This document shows, piece by piece, positions 1 to 14,225 of a stretch of DNA of 64,000 nucleotides (its first letter is position 1; each line of letters starts with the position of its first letter). Source of the DNA: Geosiphon pyriformis (lineage: Eukaryota; Glomeromycota; Glomeromycetes; Archaeosporales; Geosiphonaceae); assembly GCA_016748015.1 (NCBI GenBank), contig JAAOMT010000098.1, forward strand, positions 62,310-126,309, read 5' to 3'. The position numbers and the translations under genes were made by a program. The notes beneath the pieces were generated by a model. The model did no database searches. It saw only the letters and a list, made by a program, of their open reading frames with translations, and was not told the DNA's origin.

Positions 1-724
1 TCTTTAACAAAGTGGGAATTTTGTTCCAGTTGATTAATGTCTGAAATGAAAAATATTAATTTTTTTTTGGATATAACAAAATTTTTTAAATATTTCAACC
101 TTTATTTCTGGTAATAAATAAATAAATAAATAAATAAAATAAATAAATATAATGGTGCAAAATCTCAATGTCTTGAAATAATAAGTTTTATAACTTAATT
201 ATTTCATTTTTTGACACATTAAAAAAACTTTATTTGAAGAGCGTCCAAATAAATATTCTCAAAACGTTTTTTAACAATGTTATACAGAAACATAAAAAAA
301 TTTAATATAACCTGTCAAAGACATTTTTTTTTGTAAGTATAATAAATTTCAATTGTTTTTAATAAATGGAAATGAAAATTTAATTTAATTTAATTTAATT
401 TAATTCACTTTGAACCATTTTAATTAAGAATCAAAAATTCTTGTCTCATCAAAAAGTTTGGAAAATATAATGTGATAAATATTAATATTTCAAAAATAGG
501 AACTCAAAAAAAAGCAGATTTATTTATTTCACTTTTAGTTTTTAGTTTGTTTGTTTTTTCGTGAAAAAGTATAAAAATAATTCATTCAAAACTTAGTGTT
601 TCTTAAAATTCTTTACGTTATTAATTAAATTTTTATAAGATCAAGATTTAAATAAGAATGTTAGTTATTAAAGAGATAAATAATATGTTTATGAGTAAAG
701 GAGTTATTGGGAATTTATTAATTA
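1..724. other. AT-rich intergenic DNA, no gene seen
   Basis: No coding frame of note. It holds an (AATA)n tract at about 112-150 and a TTTAA repeat at about 380-405, with many A and T runs. It is downstream of the minus-strand gene that follows, so part of it is probably that gene's 3' UTR. Confidence 0.6.
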
Positions 725-1127
725 TCATGCCAAATTTAGAAATCCACAGAAAAGACCAAAAAACGTTAAACAATTCAAAGGGTTTATAGAAGGACTGAAA
801 TTTAGTGGAATGCTTGGTGTCTTTGGGGAAAGTTCATTTGTTGGAGTTGGTGGAGTTTCCCCAATAGGATACGTTAATACGCTAAACTTTGTAGTAGACG
901 AACCATTAGGTAAAGTTACGACCGAGGCATAGGTAGTTGATGTAAGAGTGTTTGGAACGTTTTTTTTAGGGTTAGGAGGTGGGGTGCTAATAGTTACATT
1001 TGTGATAGTTGATGTAATTACTAAGGTTGAGCTACAAATTTTCAAAGGTTTTGTTAATGTTTAGTTTTAATTTTAAATTTCAAAATTTCAAAATTTTTGC
1101 TTAAAGATAGTGAATTTACCTTGGAGA

Positions 1128-1177
<50 letters not shown>

Positions 1178-1185
1178 CATTTTTA

Positions 1186-1232
<47 letters not shown>

Positions 1233-1624
1233 TTGCGTAGAACTTGATTGATTACTTGACAAAGATTGACTGGTTGTCGAGGTGATTGTATTTTTACTGG
1301 AACTTGTTGAAGATTGCGTTGTCATAGATGGTGAGTTACCAGTTGTAGTTTGAATGGTGAGGGTCCCAGCAGAATTTTCATTCGTCTGATTAGTATTTTC
1401 ATTTACTGCTCTTTCACTTAAGCTGAAAAAAAAAAATAATTACCATTTTTAATTGAACATATACCAAATAATAATATATCAAATTTGAAATACCACCCTA
1501 ATATGATATTTATTATAAAAACTTTGACTTACTCATTAGTTCCATTTACAAAATTTTCTTTGCTTATCACTATCAAAATGATGAAAATTGTGAAAATTGA
1601 AAAAAAAATTGATTTCAACTCCAT
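725..1624 (-). CDS. Secreted Ser/Thr/Asn-rich protein, possibly cell-wall or GPI-anchored
   Basis: Three exons: 1533-1624, 1120-1422 and 725-1031; both introns are GT-AG and phase 2. The start at 1624 opens with MELKS followed by a hydrophobic run of about 18 residues (FFSIFTIFIILIVIS), a clear signal peptide. The mature part is rich in S, T and N with several N-x-S/T sites. Exon 2 carries an in-frame AAT microsatellite encoding two polyasparagine runs split by DKND. Exon 3 is Thr/Pro-rich (STPPPNPKK) and ends in a modest hydrophobic tail (LTFFGLFCGFLNLA) that could be a GPI signal, though it is weaker than those of the other two surface proteins here. No catalytic domain is seen. It is likely a glycosylated wall or secreted protein; the exact role is unknown. 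The exon structure is phase-consistent throughout. Confidence 0.7.
1130..1232 (-). repeat. In-frame (AAT)n microsatellite coding polyasparagine
   Basis: Trinucleotide repeat inside exon 2 of the secreted protein, interrupted once by codons for Asp-Lys-Asn-Asp. Length changes of whole units keep the reading frame. Confidence 0.9.
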
Positions 1625-2466
1625 TATTTTTGATTAGTTATATCGAAGGAGTTTTTTTGTTTGTTTGTTTGTTTGTTTGTTTGTTTGGTTGTTTGTAAAC
1701 GTTTTTCTTTTTCTTTTTAAAAAAAATAAAAAATATTTTTTTTTTTTTGAAAGTTGAAATAGAAAAAAAAAAAAACAAAAAAAAACAAGATTTATAAATG
1801 TGGTTTTCAATCTATTAAAAAGAAACTGAAATCAGAAAAAAAGCTTAGTAATAAATGGTAAACAAGGTATATAAAATTGAAAATAAAAAATAAAAAAATA
1901 AAAAAAAAGAGTCCCTATGATATTCCTTTGAAACATTCGATTACTGCACAATTAAAGCCGGTCATGGGCGAAAGGGTAAGTGTCACATACGGGTTTAAAC
2001 AAAATGTATTACGACAGAACATTCAATGAATTTAATTGTGCCAAGTTGCATATCAGTTTATCTTATTTGAATATTATACAGTATTATTTGCATAAAAATC
2101 AAATGGTAATTGTGGGATTAACTTTCCCAATATCCGTATGCAGGAGTCATACACGATTTATTTTAGTTGACTATGAAAGATTACTTATGGAGGAAAAACG
2201 AAAAACTGGAAATTTCTAATCATAATAAGAAATTTCCTGTGAGACATTTTTGAGCTTAAATATCGGTAAAAAGTTTATACTAAAAAAAGGAAACAAATTT
2301 CACCTTAGTGGTTTAGCCAAATTATTTCATGGCATCAATAGCTTAATATGAGTGAAATGACGCCCAAAGGATAACTGTTTATTTTTTGGTTAAAAACAAT
2401 CGGATTGAAATTTTTTTTTTGAAAAAACAAAGTATATCCCCCAATTTTAAAAGTGTGAAAACCGTT

Positions 2467-2520
2467 TCTAGATTGAATCAAGGAATTCTAGATTAAATAA
2501 ACGAATTCTAGATTGAAAAA
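2467..2520. repeat. Three 20-bp tandem repeats with TCTAGATT core
   Basis: TCTAGATT recurs at 2467, 2487 and 2507, each of the later copies preceded by GAAT, giving a 20-bp period. Confidence 0.85.
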
Positions 2521-3654
2521 ATGATCTTGATACCAAAACCTGAGTGAATTAATATTGATAAATGTAATTTTTAATCCCACTTTAAAAAAAAATGAATTGA
2601 ACCTGGTTACTATTTTCCTTTTATTATGCTCAAAATTAATATCAATTAAACATAAAATTTAAATTTATTTATTTATTCAATTTAAAATTTTTATTCTTTT
2701 GAAAATCCTATAATAGCATCATCATCATCATCATCACAAATAGATTTTAATAAATTCTTCATATCTCAGCGTTTGAAAATCCTATTGTCACCTTCGTTCT
2801 GCAAAAGTAATTCATGATAAATAATCAAGATATTTTTAAAATTTTCTTTTTGACTCTTTGCTTTTCAAATCTATTTACATTATTTTTTTGTATTTACTAT
2901 TTATTGAACATCAAAAAATATATTCTGTTTGAGAGATCATTAGGCTGAATCAACGTTAACATCAAAAAGGTAACTTTTTTTCATATGTTTCAACAGTTAT
3001 AAAATTTCAATACACAGCCATGTGATTTTCACATGGTTAACGAAAGTTCTATTTGACTAATTGAAAATAAGTTATTTTTTTTAAAAAATATTTAATTTCG
3101 ATTAAAAAGTCATGGTATGAAAAAAAACAAAAAAAAAAACAGATAAGCTTGTGCAGGTTTACTAAACCTTCAAATTTTCAAAAACCTGGTAACTGTTTCA
3201 TTTCCTTAAAAAATTATCATTTGTTGACTTTGCTTATAAATTCATGTCTATATTTTGTCAATTATTTTAAAATCTTGGATATATGGCTAAAATTTTCTAA
3301 AAATAGACTAGAAATCAACAAATAGCCATCGTATTCTTAATTTATATATTCAAACTATAAGAAATTTTAAATCAAATTCTTTGAAAAAATTCTCATTTTT
3401 CAAAACGCTTCTAGCTTATAACCTTTCATCAATTACAAACTGATCGTTTTTTTTCGTATGACAGACATTTGATCATCAGGGTGACCATGATCATTAATCT
3501 TAAAATGGATTGGCATCTTTCAAAATGAAACACATCCTTACAGTTTTTTTCTTAGAATTCTTTGCAATTTATGAATGCCAAATAATTTTCCTTTAAATCA
3601 TTGTTTCACAATTATCATTATGATTATTAACTTTGAAATAGAAATTGATTTTCA

Positions 3655-3800
<146 letters not shown>

Positions 3801-4597
3801 TTATTATTATTATAAAAAAAGAATTAAAATCCCAAAATAAATTCATTTATTATAAAAATGTGATATCTAAGAATACCTTTATTAAATTAAAAAAGACCAA
3901 TTATTTAACTATCTTTCAATAAGAAATTATTGCAATCAATAATTTAAATATTGAAAAATAACTATAATTAGATTTTTTTTATTTAATTTACATTAAATAT
4001 ATTCAGTTGTTGTTGTTGTTGTTGTTGTTTATCATCTGAAACAATCTATTCAGCTTCAAATCAAAAAATAATAATAATAAATATTTCAATTTTTGGCAAA
4101 AATAAAAAAATTTATAAAATTTCAAAAATTCATTCAACTTAAATCTGCTAAACTTGAGATAAAAACCGATTCTATTTATAAATATTTTGTTCACAATTTT
4201 AAAAATATTCCAAACTTTTCAAATTTAGAAACTTTCTAAATTGACATGAAAAATTTTTACCTGAAACCCTCTTTTATCCAAAATGGTTTTACAACATGAT
4301 TTTAATATGGTCTCACAAAATCTTTTTCATAAGCAAAAAAAAAAACCAGAGATATTCCTAATTTCAATGGTCGATTTTATAAAAATCTAAACAATGAGCA
4401 TTTATTGTGATACATTCGATTTTTTAGATTGCAACTCTTTACCTTTATTTAAAACTTGGTATTAAAAAATTCCGATTTCAGCTGAACTATAAAGATCTGT
4501 TCTACAAAACATGAATGATTACTGATTAACAAAGATTAAGGCATCCATTTTTCTTTACTGACATTCATACTACATTTACTATTTGTATCTATTTATG

Positions 4598-4631
<34 letters not shown>

Positions 4632-5337
4632 TGTATCAATTTTATAATGATATAGAAAACCAAAAACCCAATTAAAAGAAAATATCACTTTACATTAGAT
4701 TGATGATAAATCTTAAAATTTTCCAGAAATTATTTTAAACTATATCCTGTTTCTCGACCTTTCCTGGTAATTTCGATATTTTCTGTCAGAAAAACCCAAG
4801 TCGTCGGAATTTCTCAACAAACAATCAACAGTTTTGGTGCTTAACGTCATATTCCAAGAGTGTTTCAAAAATTCTATCAATCATTGAAGCAAAAAAATCT
4901 GGTGCACTGATAAAAACTGCACAATCATTCTTTTCTGATTAGTAAATGTTCAAACAAGAAATATTAAAATTGAAACAAGAAATATTAAAATTAAATATAA
5001 ATTTTTGTTTAGCTAGCATTTCTTCTCATGTGTTCAAACCATCAAAAAAGCTATGATCAAAGAACAAAGGCCACCATTTGATTCCCCCCGATTCTAGACT
5101 TTTTATCCCTAATTGGCAAATATAAATTAGATTTTTGATCCAACTGCCTCTATTTGCTACCCACACGACGTTTGACATTAACCAAAGAGAGAAAATCTAT
5201 GCAGATATATCGTGTTCTACACCAGTTAAATTTAGCTCACCAAGGATTGGTATTCGTATAAACAACTGTAATACTAACCAAAACCAACACTAGTTTGAAA
5301 AAAATTCCATAAATTATGTGTCATGTTTAAACGTCTG

Positions 5338-5411
5338 TATGTTGTGTGGTGTGTGTGTGTGTGTGTTGTGTGTTGTGTGTTGTGTGCGTGTGTGTGTGTG
5401 TGTGTGTGTGA
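5338..5411. repeat. (TG)n-rich microsatellite
   Basis: Dinucleotide TG/GTGT tract with TTGTG interruptions, about 1 kb upstream of the kinase start. Confidence 0.9.
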
Positions 5412-6259
5412 GAAATTATACACATCCCCCGGCTGAATATTTGAGCCAATCCCAATTTATGCATGTCACACATCATTCAATGTATCTTTAATGTATCAGT
5501 GCGTCTTTGAAAAATATAATAGGTGACCCAAAAACTATTTACTGATCTGTAAAATATGCACTGTGAACATTAAGAACGGCTGTGAATGGCAATGAGCGGC
5601 CCAGCAAAAAAGCTCGTACAAAGTTCACAAAGTTTGATACGCACAGCTATTGAAATTCAAGATACAGAAACCAAGAAGCAAGAAGCAGTGTCTCACTCAA
5701 CCTTGCTTTGTTGATACATCGAAAAGAATCAATCATCGTTCACTGAAATCAAACAAAACAAATCCTCGTAAATCTTTTGATTTTTTTCTCTTGCACTTTG
5801 CCACATTGACTTCTCTCACCTTCTCCTTGACTATCTCCATAGCTTTCTGCTTCTAATCTCTTAAACCTGATTTCTCTTCGAGGAAAATAATAATTTTTTT
5901 AAAGCAAGAAATCTGCCCAACCTTTTCACACCACGAGCAGAATACCTCAACTTTAATCGAGAGTCATTAATAACGCTTTAATTTTTCCTCATCTAATTTT
6001 GGCCGGACTCCAATTGTACCTGATTGCCCTCTTAACCCCCAAATTAAACAACGAGTAACAAATAAAGGTTCCTTTTTGGTCATTTATTTTTTGTCGTTTT
6101 TTATCCTTTCCTTTCATCAGCGCAATCCGTACGCATACACACGTAGTGTCTACCTGAAACAGTGAGTCAAAATTTTCCTTTTCAACGCCCCCATTTTAGA
6201 CGTTTTTTGAACTAAACATCATACTATTCATAAAAAAATAAAAATACCAGCATCCTTCC

Positions 6260-6295
<36 letters not shown>

Positions 6296-6375
6296 CTCCA
6301 CTCACTCCACTCACTCACTCAATTACTCACTCACTTCTCAACTCCGTTCATAAAACAATCGGAAAATCCGTCATA

Positions 6376-8842
6376 ATGCCAAATTTAAAGAAATTATTTC
6401 GCAAATTGTTTAAACGAAAATCAGGAAAAGGTCGTAAGGGAAGAAATGTTCATAATCGTGGCAAGAAAAATCAAATGCCATCAAATAAAAGGTCAACCGG
6501 AGCAGGAACGACAGGTAAGAGCGTTATAATAAGGAATGAAAATTAACCATGGATAATTTTTCTTATCAAACATCAAACTCTATCAATCCAGCTTCGGCAA
6601 CAATGGAACCTACCACAAATCCATCTTCGGCGATATCTTCACCAACACGGCTGGGGCATTCACCTTCGGCCTCGACAGGTTCAACAGTTGGTGCAGGAAA
6701 GATACCAGCTTCGATTTCACCCCACTCTACAACTGGAAATAAATCTGAGCATAGTTCTCGAACAAACTCCCCAACTAAAACACAATTTCTTTCCCCATAT
6801 GAATCAAATCAACGTGATGAAGAATCGGCAACATTCGATCCATTTGCTAATACCGAACATGACCCAACTTTACCAAGACGAAGGGAACGGAGTGATACCG
6901 GTTCAACAAGTATACAGCGTAACTCTTCATGGCCTATACCAAGTCGACCTGTGAGCGGGCGACGAGATTGGAGAAGTGGCTATCAACCAATCGATACTTT
7001 GGTTTCCGATATTCGAATTCAGTATCCGGAACCTGATCAACACATGAGTTGGATACCGTTTGATGAATTTGTCGGACATAGGTTTGTGGCACGGGGTGGC
7101 TCTTCGGCCATTTATCAGGCCACCTGGTTGAAAACAGGACAACGAATAGCGTTAAAGTGTTTGGATGATTCCGCTGATATCAGTACAGAATTTTTGAATC
7201 AGGTAAGATTTTTGAATGTTGATCTTTTGATCAATTTATTTGATTTCATACTCCACTAATAAAAAAATTTAATTTTAATTTACCTCTTTAAAATAATTAA
7301 TTAATTGCTTGCTTGCTTGCTTTCTCAGCTGAAACGACATTGGGGTGTCTACACACAATCAGAATCTATCCGGATCCATGGGATCACACAGCTTCCGGAA
7401 AGTGGTGATTTTATGATCGTCATGCAGTATGCAGTCTATGGAAACTTGCCGATCCACATACAACGAAACCGATTATTAAGTTGGAAGGATAAATGCGAAA
7501 TCGTAGCGTCGATCGCACGGAGCTTGACAGAGATACATAAACGAGGATTGGTCCATGGAGATATACATAGTGGCAACATTCTAAACCTTGATGGAGCATC
7601 AAGTTTTGTGATTACTGATACTGGGATCTGTGGTCCTGCGAACCGAAAAGCTCGTCGAGATGTGCCACATGGTGTCTTGCCATACGTCGCACCCGAAGTC
7701 TTGGCTGGAAATGAATGTACTCAGAAATCGGACGTTTTTAGTTTCGCAATGATAATGTGGGAATTATCGGCAGGATTGAAACCGTACTTGGGTCGTGCCC
7801 ATGACTATTATTTGGCTAAAGAAATATATGAAGGCACTAGACCATCAGTTCAATCTGGAACTCCATCATTTTATGAAGAATTAATGATCAAATGTTGGGA
7901 ATCGAATCCAAGGAATCGTCCTGATGCTCAAGAAATTCTTCGGAATGTAAATAAATGGTTCGACAATGACCAATTCGATGATATTAAGAAAAATAATGTC
8001 ACAAGATCGTTTAATAACGCCAGCAATGATCGAATCCATCCTGAAGCCATATATCATAGTCGTCCATTGGAATTTCCAAATCTCAAAGTTCATGGTCGTA
8101 AACCTGTTGCATCTACGATAGTACCTCGAAAGAATCTTCTTAATGGTAAGTTTTTGGTGAAATTTGCTTAAGGTAAATCTTACCAATTTACAAATTGATG
8201 TTGAGTAACTTGAAAAATTGAAATTTCAGAACCTTCACCTGTCGCTGAAAAGGAAAGCTTTGAAAATGGTGGTAAGTTAAACGGCTATGTGTATAAAATA
8301 TCTGCTCTATTTTTTAACTGATTACTTAACTAATCGATATAAACCTTTGCCGAATTGCAGACCGAAAGAGCAATTACTTGCCTAATGATTTAATTGATGA
8401 GGTTTTAAAGCAAAAAACCGAAATCGGTCAAGGTATTGCAAATTGTTTCGAATTTTAATTAAATTTGAAAAACTCGACCATTTTCTCACCTCCTTATACC
8501 CCTTGCTAAATTTTATAAAGTTAATCTATCTGAGCTTCAGGTTGCAAGGCTTCGAGATGCGCCACTTGCTGTACGAAGTAAGTTGTCTTAAAAAGGGTTT
8601 AAATTTTTGCAGTGATTCAATCAAATTTCTAAACCTTCACTTTCCACCCTAGAACAAATGATAAGTTTGTACATCACAGATGATGGTGAGCTTCAAATCT
8701 TCATCAAAATTTTTCTCGTTCAATTTCCTATCCGAATCATAATTAACAATGAATTTTTTTTTATTTTCCAGAAATTTCCACAGTAACAGCATTTTGGGCC
8801 AGTGAACCGATGCCAGAACCATTTGTCGTATCATCCGTATAA
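6376..8842 (+). CDS. Protein kinase (TKL-like) with a divergent catalytic loop
   Basis: Exons: 6376-6514, 6592-7202, 7329-8145, 8230-8271, 8361 to about 8401 or 8432, 8541-8577, about 8653-8686 and 8772-8842. The first four junctions are phase-consistent; the last three are tentative, chosen because the frame ending in FVVSSV at 8842 reads as coding. The N-terminus is basic (MPNLKKLFRKLFKRK) and then about 150 residues of Ser/Thr/Pro-rich sequence. The kinase domain starts at WIPFDEF, with Gly loop ARGGSSAIYQA, the VAIK lysine in IALK, catalytic loop HGDIHSGN (normal HRD has become HGD, with Asp and Asn kept), DTG in place of DFG, a VAPE motif and SDVFSFAMIMWEL. The C-terminal extension has IHPEAIYHSRPL, related to the tail of the other kinases in the window. 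The metal-binding Asp and the Lys are present, so activity is possible but not certain. An alternative start at 6549 would skip the basic leader. Confidence 0.8.
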
Positions 8843-10599
8843 CGCCTTCACCGTTACTCCTCATTTCCCCACATTACATCTTTCAACTTTTTATCATCAG
8901 TTGTACCGTGGCGCTTCAAGGATCTCACTTGATCCAACGCTACACAACTCTTTCATTTTCGCATTTAATTGAAAAAGAATTATTGCTCAATTGAAAAACC
9001 TCTCAAACTCCAACCCTAAATGAAAGTCACCCTCCCAAACAATATCATGGAATCCTATTCAGCTTTCACTCTCTCTTATCGATAATTCATCAATCCCGAA
9101 TGAAAACCATCATCAAATCCGATAACCAAAACAACAAACCCAATACACTACTTGGGGAGGGTAGTAGTTATATCAATACTTTCTTTCACAATCTAATTCA
9201 CCATCATTTTCTTTCGTTTTACTTGCCTAAAGGCATTTATTTCCAATCAAAACAATTTTAACATTCTTCCTAACATTGAGGATTTTTATCACAAGCTTCC
9301 CAATCTTGATTCACTGAATTGCTACACAGTCCCATATCTGATTCACATTCAACGATTCTTGAACATTATTTTTACCACCACCTCACATCCAGGACTTTTC
9401 ATTCAAATATAAATATATAAATAATATACACACATAAAAACTAGATAAAATAGATATTTTGGAATAATTAGGGGGAAGAAGAAAGAGCTGTTGTTTGGTA
9501 AATTTAGCAATTCAGTTTTTTAGGAGGTTAGAGTAATCATCTACTTCCGAAATCATAATTCAAAAAAAGTGTAGCATCTTTACAAAAAATTTTGAAAGGT
9601 TTATTTTTTGCTGAGGTTTTCCTCATTCAAACTTGATGTGAGAATGAAGTTTGGCGATAATTTCTCGTGAGGTGGTGGTGGATATATACTTTCACATATA
9701 TATCAAATTTTATATTATATAACGATGAAAAAAATTTTAAAATCGAGATACTTAATTAAAAATTAGCTCATATTCGCTGCAAAGCAATCCTTGAAACATC
9801 TTCAAATAAAACATCAAAAAAGTTCTGCATTTTCTTTCAACAATAAATTAAGAAAGTAGAATTGGGATTTTTTCAATCACTGTTAGAGAATGGAAATTAA
9901 TCAATCACCAATCATTTGTGTTAAATGATACTGAAAAAGTCAAAGCTTTTTGAGTTACATGAGTTTATTAAACATCAAATGAGCCAGTTCGATATTTTAA
10001 TTAATTGCTTCGGTAATTTCGAATAATTGGACCTTTTAGGAAATCAACATATAATTCATTGGGAGAAATATCTAGTTTCATCTTGGATCACAAATTGTCC
10101 AAATTGTGCACGACATTCCTCAGTTAATCGCTAAGGGTGATTAAACCAAAAGCCAAATTACTCATTTTTGGGCTGATCCATTTTGTTGTATGCATTATTT
10201 ACCCGATCAATCATGAAAAAATTTTGTTCTAGTTTTGTCACTGGCCGAGAGCCTTCTTAACGTCAAAGATCCCGTGAAAGGGAGAAATGACATAAAGTAA
10301 GATCATGAATTCTCAGGAAAGTTAATATCTTTAATCTAACCGAAATAGAGGCAATATTCTACCATAGAACCACTAAAAACGGAGGTAACTAAAAGATGAG
10401 GGTTTTGTTTGGTTGTTTGTTTCGTTGCTTGATCTCTTAATTAAATACAACGTAATTTTCATGTTTGTGCATTTTAATAAATTAAACAAGTTTTATTGCA
10501 TGCCAATGGTTTTACTTGATGAGCAGAAAAAACTTTCACCCCTAATCAAAAATTCAAATTAACTAAAAAAAACAAACTCATATTGCTAAGAATTTTAAA
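8843..10599. other. Intergenic region 3' of the kinase, no gene seen
   Basis: The first part (to about 9500) is moderately GC and probably 3' UTR. No protein signature was recognised. Short minus-strand frames near 10070-10150 look slightly coding-like but could not be tied to a family. Confidence 0.5.
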
Positions 10600-13500
10600 A
10601 TATTTCAAAATAATGTAAGCTGATTCCAATATTTATATGATTTTATATAAGCTAATTTTCGTAAAAAAGATAAATTACTTGTATTAAATAATAAATTTGA
10701 TTAAATTTTTTATAACAGATAATAAAAAACAACGTTTCTTTTTAACTTTAATGAACATTAATTTTTGTATTTACATTTTTGTAACACAATATAAATTTTA
10801 ATTACGTTATATATTACAAAAATCAATAATTAAATCTTTTTTTACATGACTTTTTTAAATAAAATATACAAGAAGCAAATAATTTAAATTTTTTACTTTA
10901 TGTTTAAATTTTAATATTGCAAGATTATTTTCATTAACCATGTTTAATATATTTTGGTTTTATAAAATATGTATTGTTTGATAATTTTCAATATTAATTG
11001 ATCAATAAAATTGAAATTAATAGGATGGTTTTATTTAAACATTATTAAAATAAATATTTATTTATAAAATTATATTATTTTTTTTATATTTTAAAATTAA
11101 TTCTATATTATTAAAAATTAAAACAATTTAAAATTTATTTGGTTTATAAAATAATATTATATAATATTAATTTTTTTCTAGCTTTATTAAGAGTACACAT
11201 TTAAAAAAAACATGTATTATACATTTTTAAATGTAAATCACCATCCAAACCAATTAAAACTATTCTAATGTTTTTTTTAAAACTTAATCTAACAACCATT
11301 TTCGTCTTGCAAACTATAAACTCGTTAAAAATTTATTATAAGTGTCTTTGTTTATATTATATACTCAAGATATATATTAAAGTTTTTTTTATCCACAAAA
11401 ATATCTGTGTTACTAGATTTCAAACTTGTGGTTTAATAAAACAGCATTAAAATTCTTTTTGAATCAAAAAATTAATGAGTTTTTTAACATAAATTATTAG
11501 GTTGTCTCGGTTTTTTTAAACTTAAAAAAGCTTTTGGATTTTTGGTTTAAATGTGGTTTAAAAATTGGTTAATAAAGATGAATAGAAATTTAAAGTTATT
11601 AATATTAGTTTTGTTAAGTAAACTTAGTTCAAAGAAGTTTTTTTGATAATTTTATTGCATATAAATAATTTTGCTTTGGCCAAAAATACTAAAAATCTGA
11701 ATACTATGTAAATTATTTTACATAAAACTATATTAAGTTTAATTAAGATGTAATTTTAAATATTATAATTAATATTTGTAAAAGTTTTTACTTTTTTAAA
11801 TTGAAACTATTGATTTCTAAGTTATTAAAATATTTTAAATTGGATAATAATAATAAGATTTTTGTACTGTTTTAATTTTAGACTAAATTGATTATAATTA
11901 TTATTATTACTATTAGTCAAAAAGCTTTTATGTAAATTTAGTACTATAAAAATTGATTATTATTAAGAAAAATTACAGATTATTTAAGTAGTATAAGCCA
12001 AAACTAAGAATACAAGTATTTAAACTATTATTAATAAATAAATAAAACACTTTAATATTAACAAATAAAAAAAATTTTTGAACAACCATTCCAAAAAATT
12101 GTTTTAAACTATTTGGTTACAAATAATAAATTAATTTTTAAATCTAAACTAATTATATTTAAAATGAATTTGGTTATAGAAATTTAAATTAAAAAAAGTT
12201 ATTAAAAATAATTGGAAATTTTTCATATAGTAAAGTTATTAAATTGTTTAATATTTTAACTAAAATTTAGAAAAATTATAATAAATTGGTTTTAAATTAT
12301 TTATTAGTTCTTTTTAATAATTTTTTAATATTAAAGAAGAGTTTTGATTTTTAATAATGTGTTTAAGTATTTATTATTTCTAAGTTTTAAAATTAAAAAA
12401 ATATATTAATTAATATTTGATTTATAGTATTAATTAAAATTATTAAAAAAAATTTAGAATTTTGTTTAATAAAATTTGTGACTTAAATAATATATTATAT
12501 GAAAATAATTTTGCTGTTTTAAAAAATTTATTTACATAAATACACATTTTTGCTGTTAAATTAATTATTAAGAATACTTTATAAAAAAAATTTAAAATTT
12601 GATAGTTTTTTAAAATACACATAAAACATATAATTTTGTAAATTAATTTTATTGAAATATTATTTACTTAGAATTAAAATGTGTAAAAAAATTATTAAAT
12701 TTTTTAGCAATATTTATTTCAACAGAACCAATTATATAATAAAAGATTTTAAATTAAATTAAAATAAAATTTTTTTGATTACCGAAGTTTTTGTTAATAA
12801 TACAATTTGAATTAATAACTATTATACTATTATATAGAATATTCCAAATAATATTAGTTAATTTTTGTAATTAATAATATTAATAGAAAAAAAAACTGTT
12901 GTTATTTACATTAATTTTAAAATTAGTATAACAAATTTAAATATTTACAACCAGCCAATTAATATAAACAAATTAAATAATTTACATAAATATTTAGAAA
13001 TTATGTTTTAAATTTGAAAAAAAACTTTAGTATTTTAAAAAGTCAATTTTAAATAAGTAATTTGTTTATTTAGTTATAGTATATTATGTTTAATTATTAA
13101 ATATCTTATATAATTTAATTTAATTTACAAAAATATTTAGTTTAAAACTAACTTGTTTAAGAATTATTTAATTAAAACTATTTGTTATATAGTATTAAAC
13201 TTTTTAATTAAATTTAAACTAAAAATAAAGCTTTAACAATATTAAATTTTATTAATAATTCTAATTTGTTTAAATATTTGTTTTTTTTATAGTTTATTAA
13301 TTTATATATATTAAAATAAAAAATAATTGGTTTATTTAAAAAGTCTATAAACATATTAACAAATTTTGTTGACAAATATAATAAACTTTTTTAAAAAATT
13401 GGGTTTTGTATAAAAATATTAACATTTATCCTTTTAATAATAGATTTAAATTGTCAGTTTTATATATTTTAAATAAGTTGATATTTGCAAATTTATTAAA

Positions 13501-14225
13501 AACTTGAAAAAATATTATATTATTATTAATTAAAAATTTTTTAAAAAAAGCAATTAAATTCCAAAAATTCAGTTTTTAATTAATTAATAAAATATGTTTA
13601 TTATTTAAAAAATATAATATTTAAGATTTTTTATGTATTATATTCTGTTTTTTAAAACATTAATATAATTAAAAAAAAACATTTTTTTTATAAAATTTAC
13701 AATAAAAAATAAAAATTGTATATTAATAACTAAGTTAATAATTAGTTTAATAATTAAATTATTAATTAAATTAAACAAAATAATATTAATTTTATAATAT
13801 AAATTATTATTAAAATTTAAAATTTAAAAAATAATTACTTAAATTAAATTTTAACATATATTAATATTATTATTAACTAATCAATAACTTTGTAAAAAAA
13901 AAAGACAATATTATAAAAAAATAATTAATTAAATATGTAAAAAAAAACATATAAATTTTTTAAAATACCTAATTAAAATAGTTTTAATATATATTTAATA
14001 CTAGTTACACATTAATTATTTTTATTATGTAATATTTTTTTGAATATTTATAGTTAAAACATTGATAAAAAAAGATTATACTTGTTAAAAAAAATCTTAT
14101 ATTAATAAATATCTAGTGTTAATATACTAAGTTAAATAATTATTATAATAAATAAAAAATCAAGTGTATAATAATAATATACTAATAAGAATATTGATTG
14201 ATATTAATAATTAGTATTTCATACA
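10600..14225. other. Gene-free block of extreme AT content
   Basis: About 3.6 kb composed almost wholly of A and T. In the 60-base rows I counted (12001, 13201, 13681) only 4 to 7 bases are G or C. It has no open frame with coding character and no clear tandem period. The edges are fairly sharp: ordinary composition up to about 10,600 and again after about 14,225. Confidence 0.85.

Noticed and set aside
4003-4194. Minus-strand 63-codon frame ending in polyasparagine
   Set aside because: Phe/Lys/Leu-rich composition of AT-rich DNA and a GTT microsatellite; no motif.
5650-5856. 68-codon frame upstream of the kinase
   Set aside because: Likely in the 5' leader or promoter; no motif and no good splice link to the kinase.
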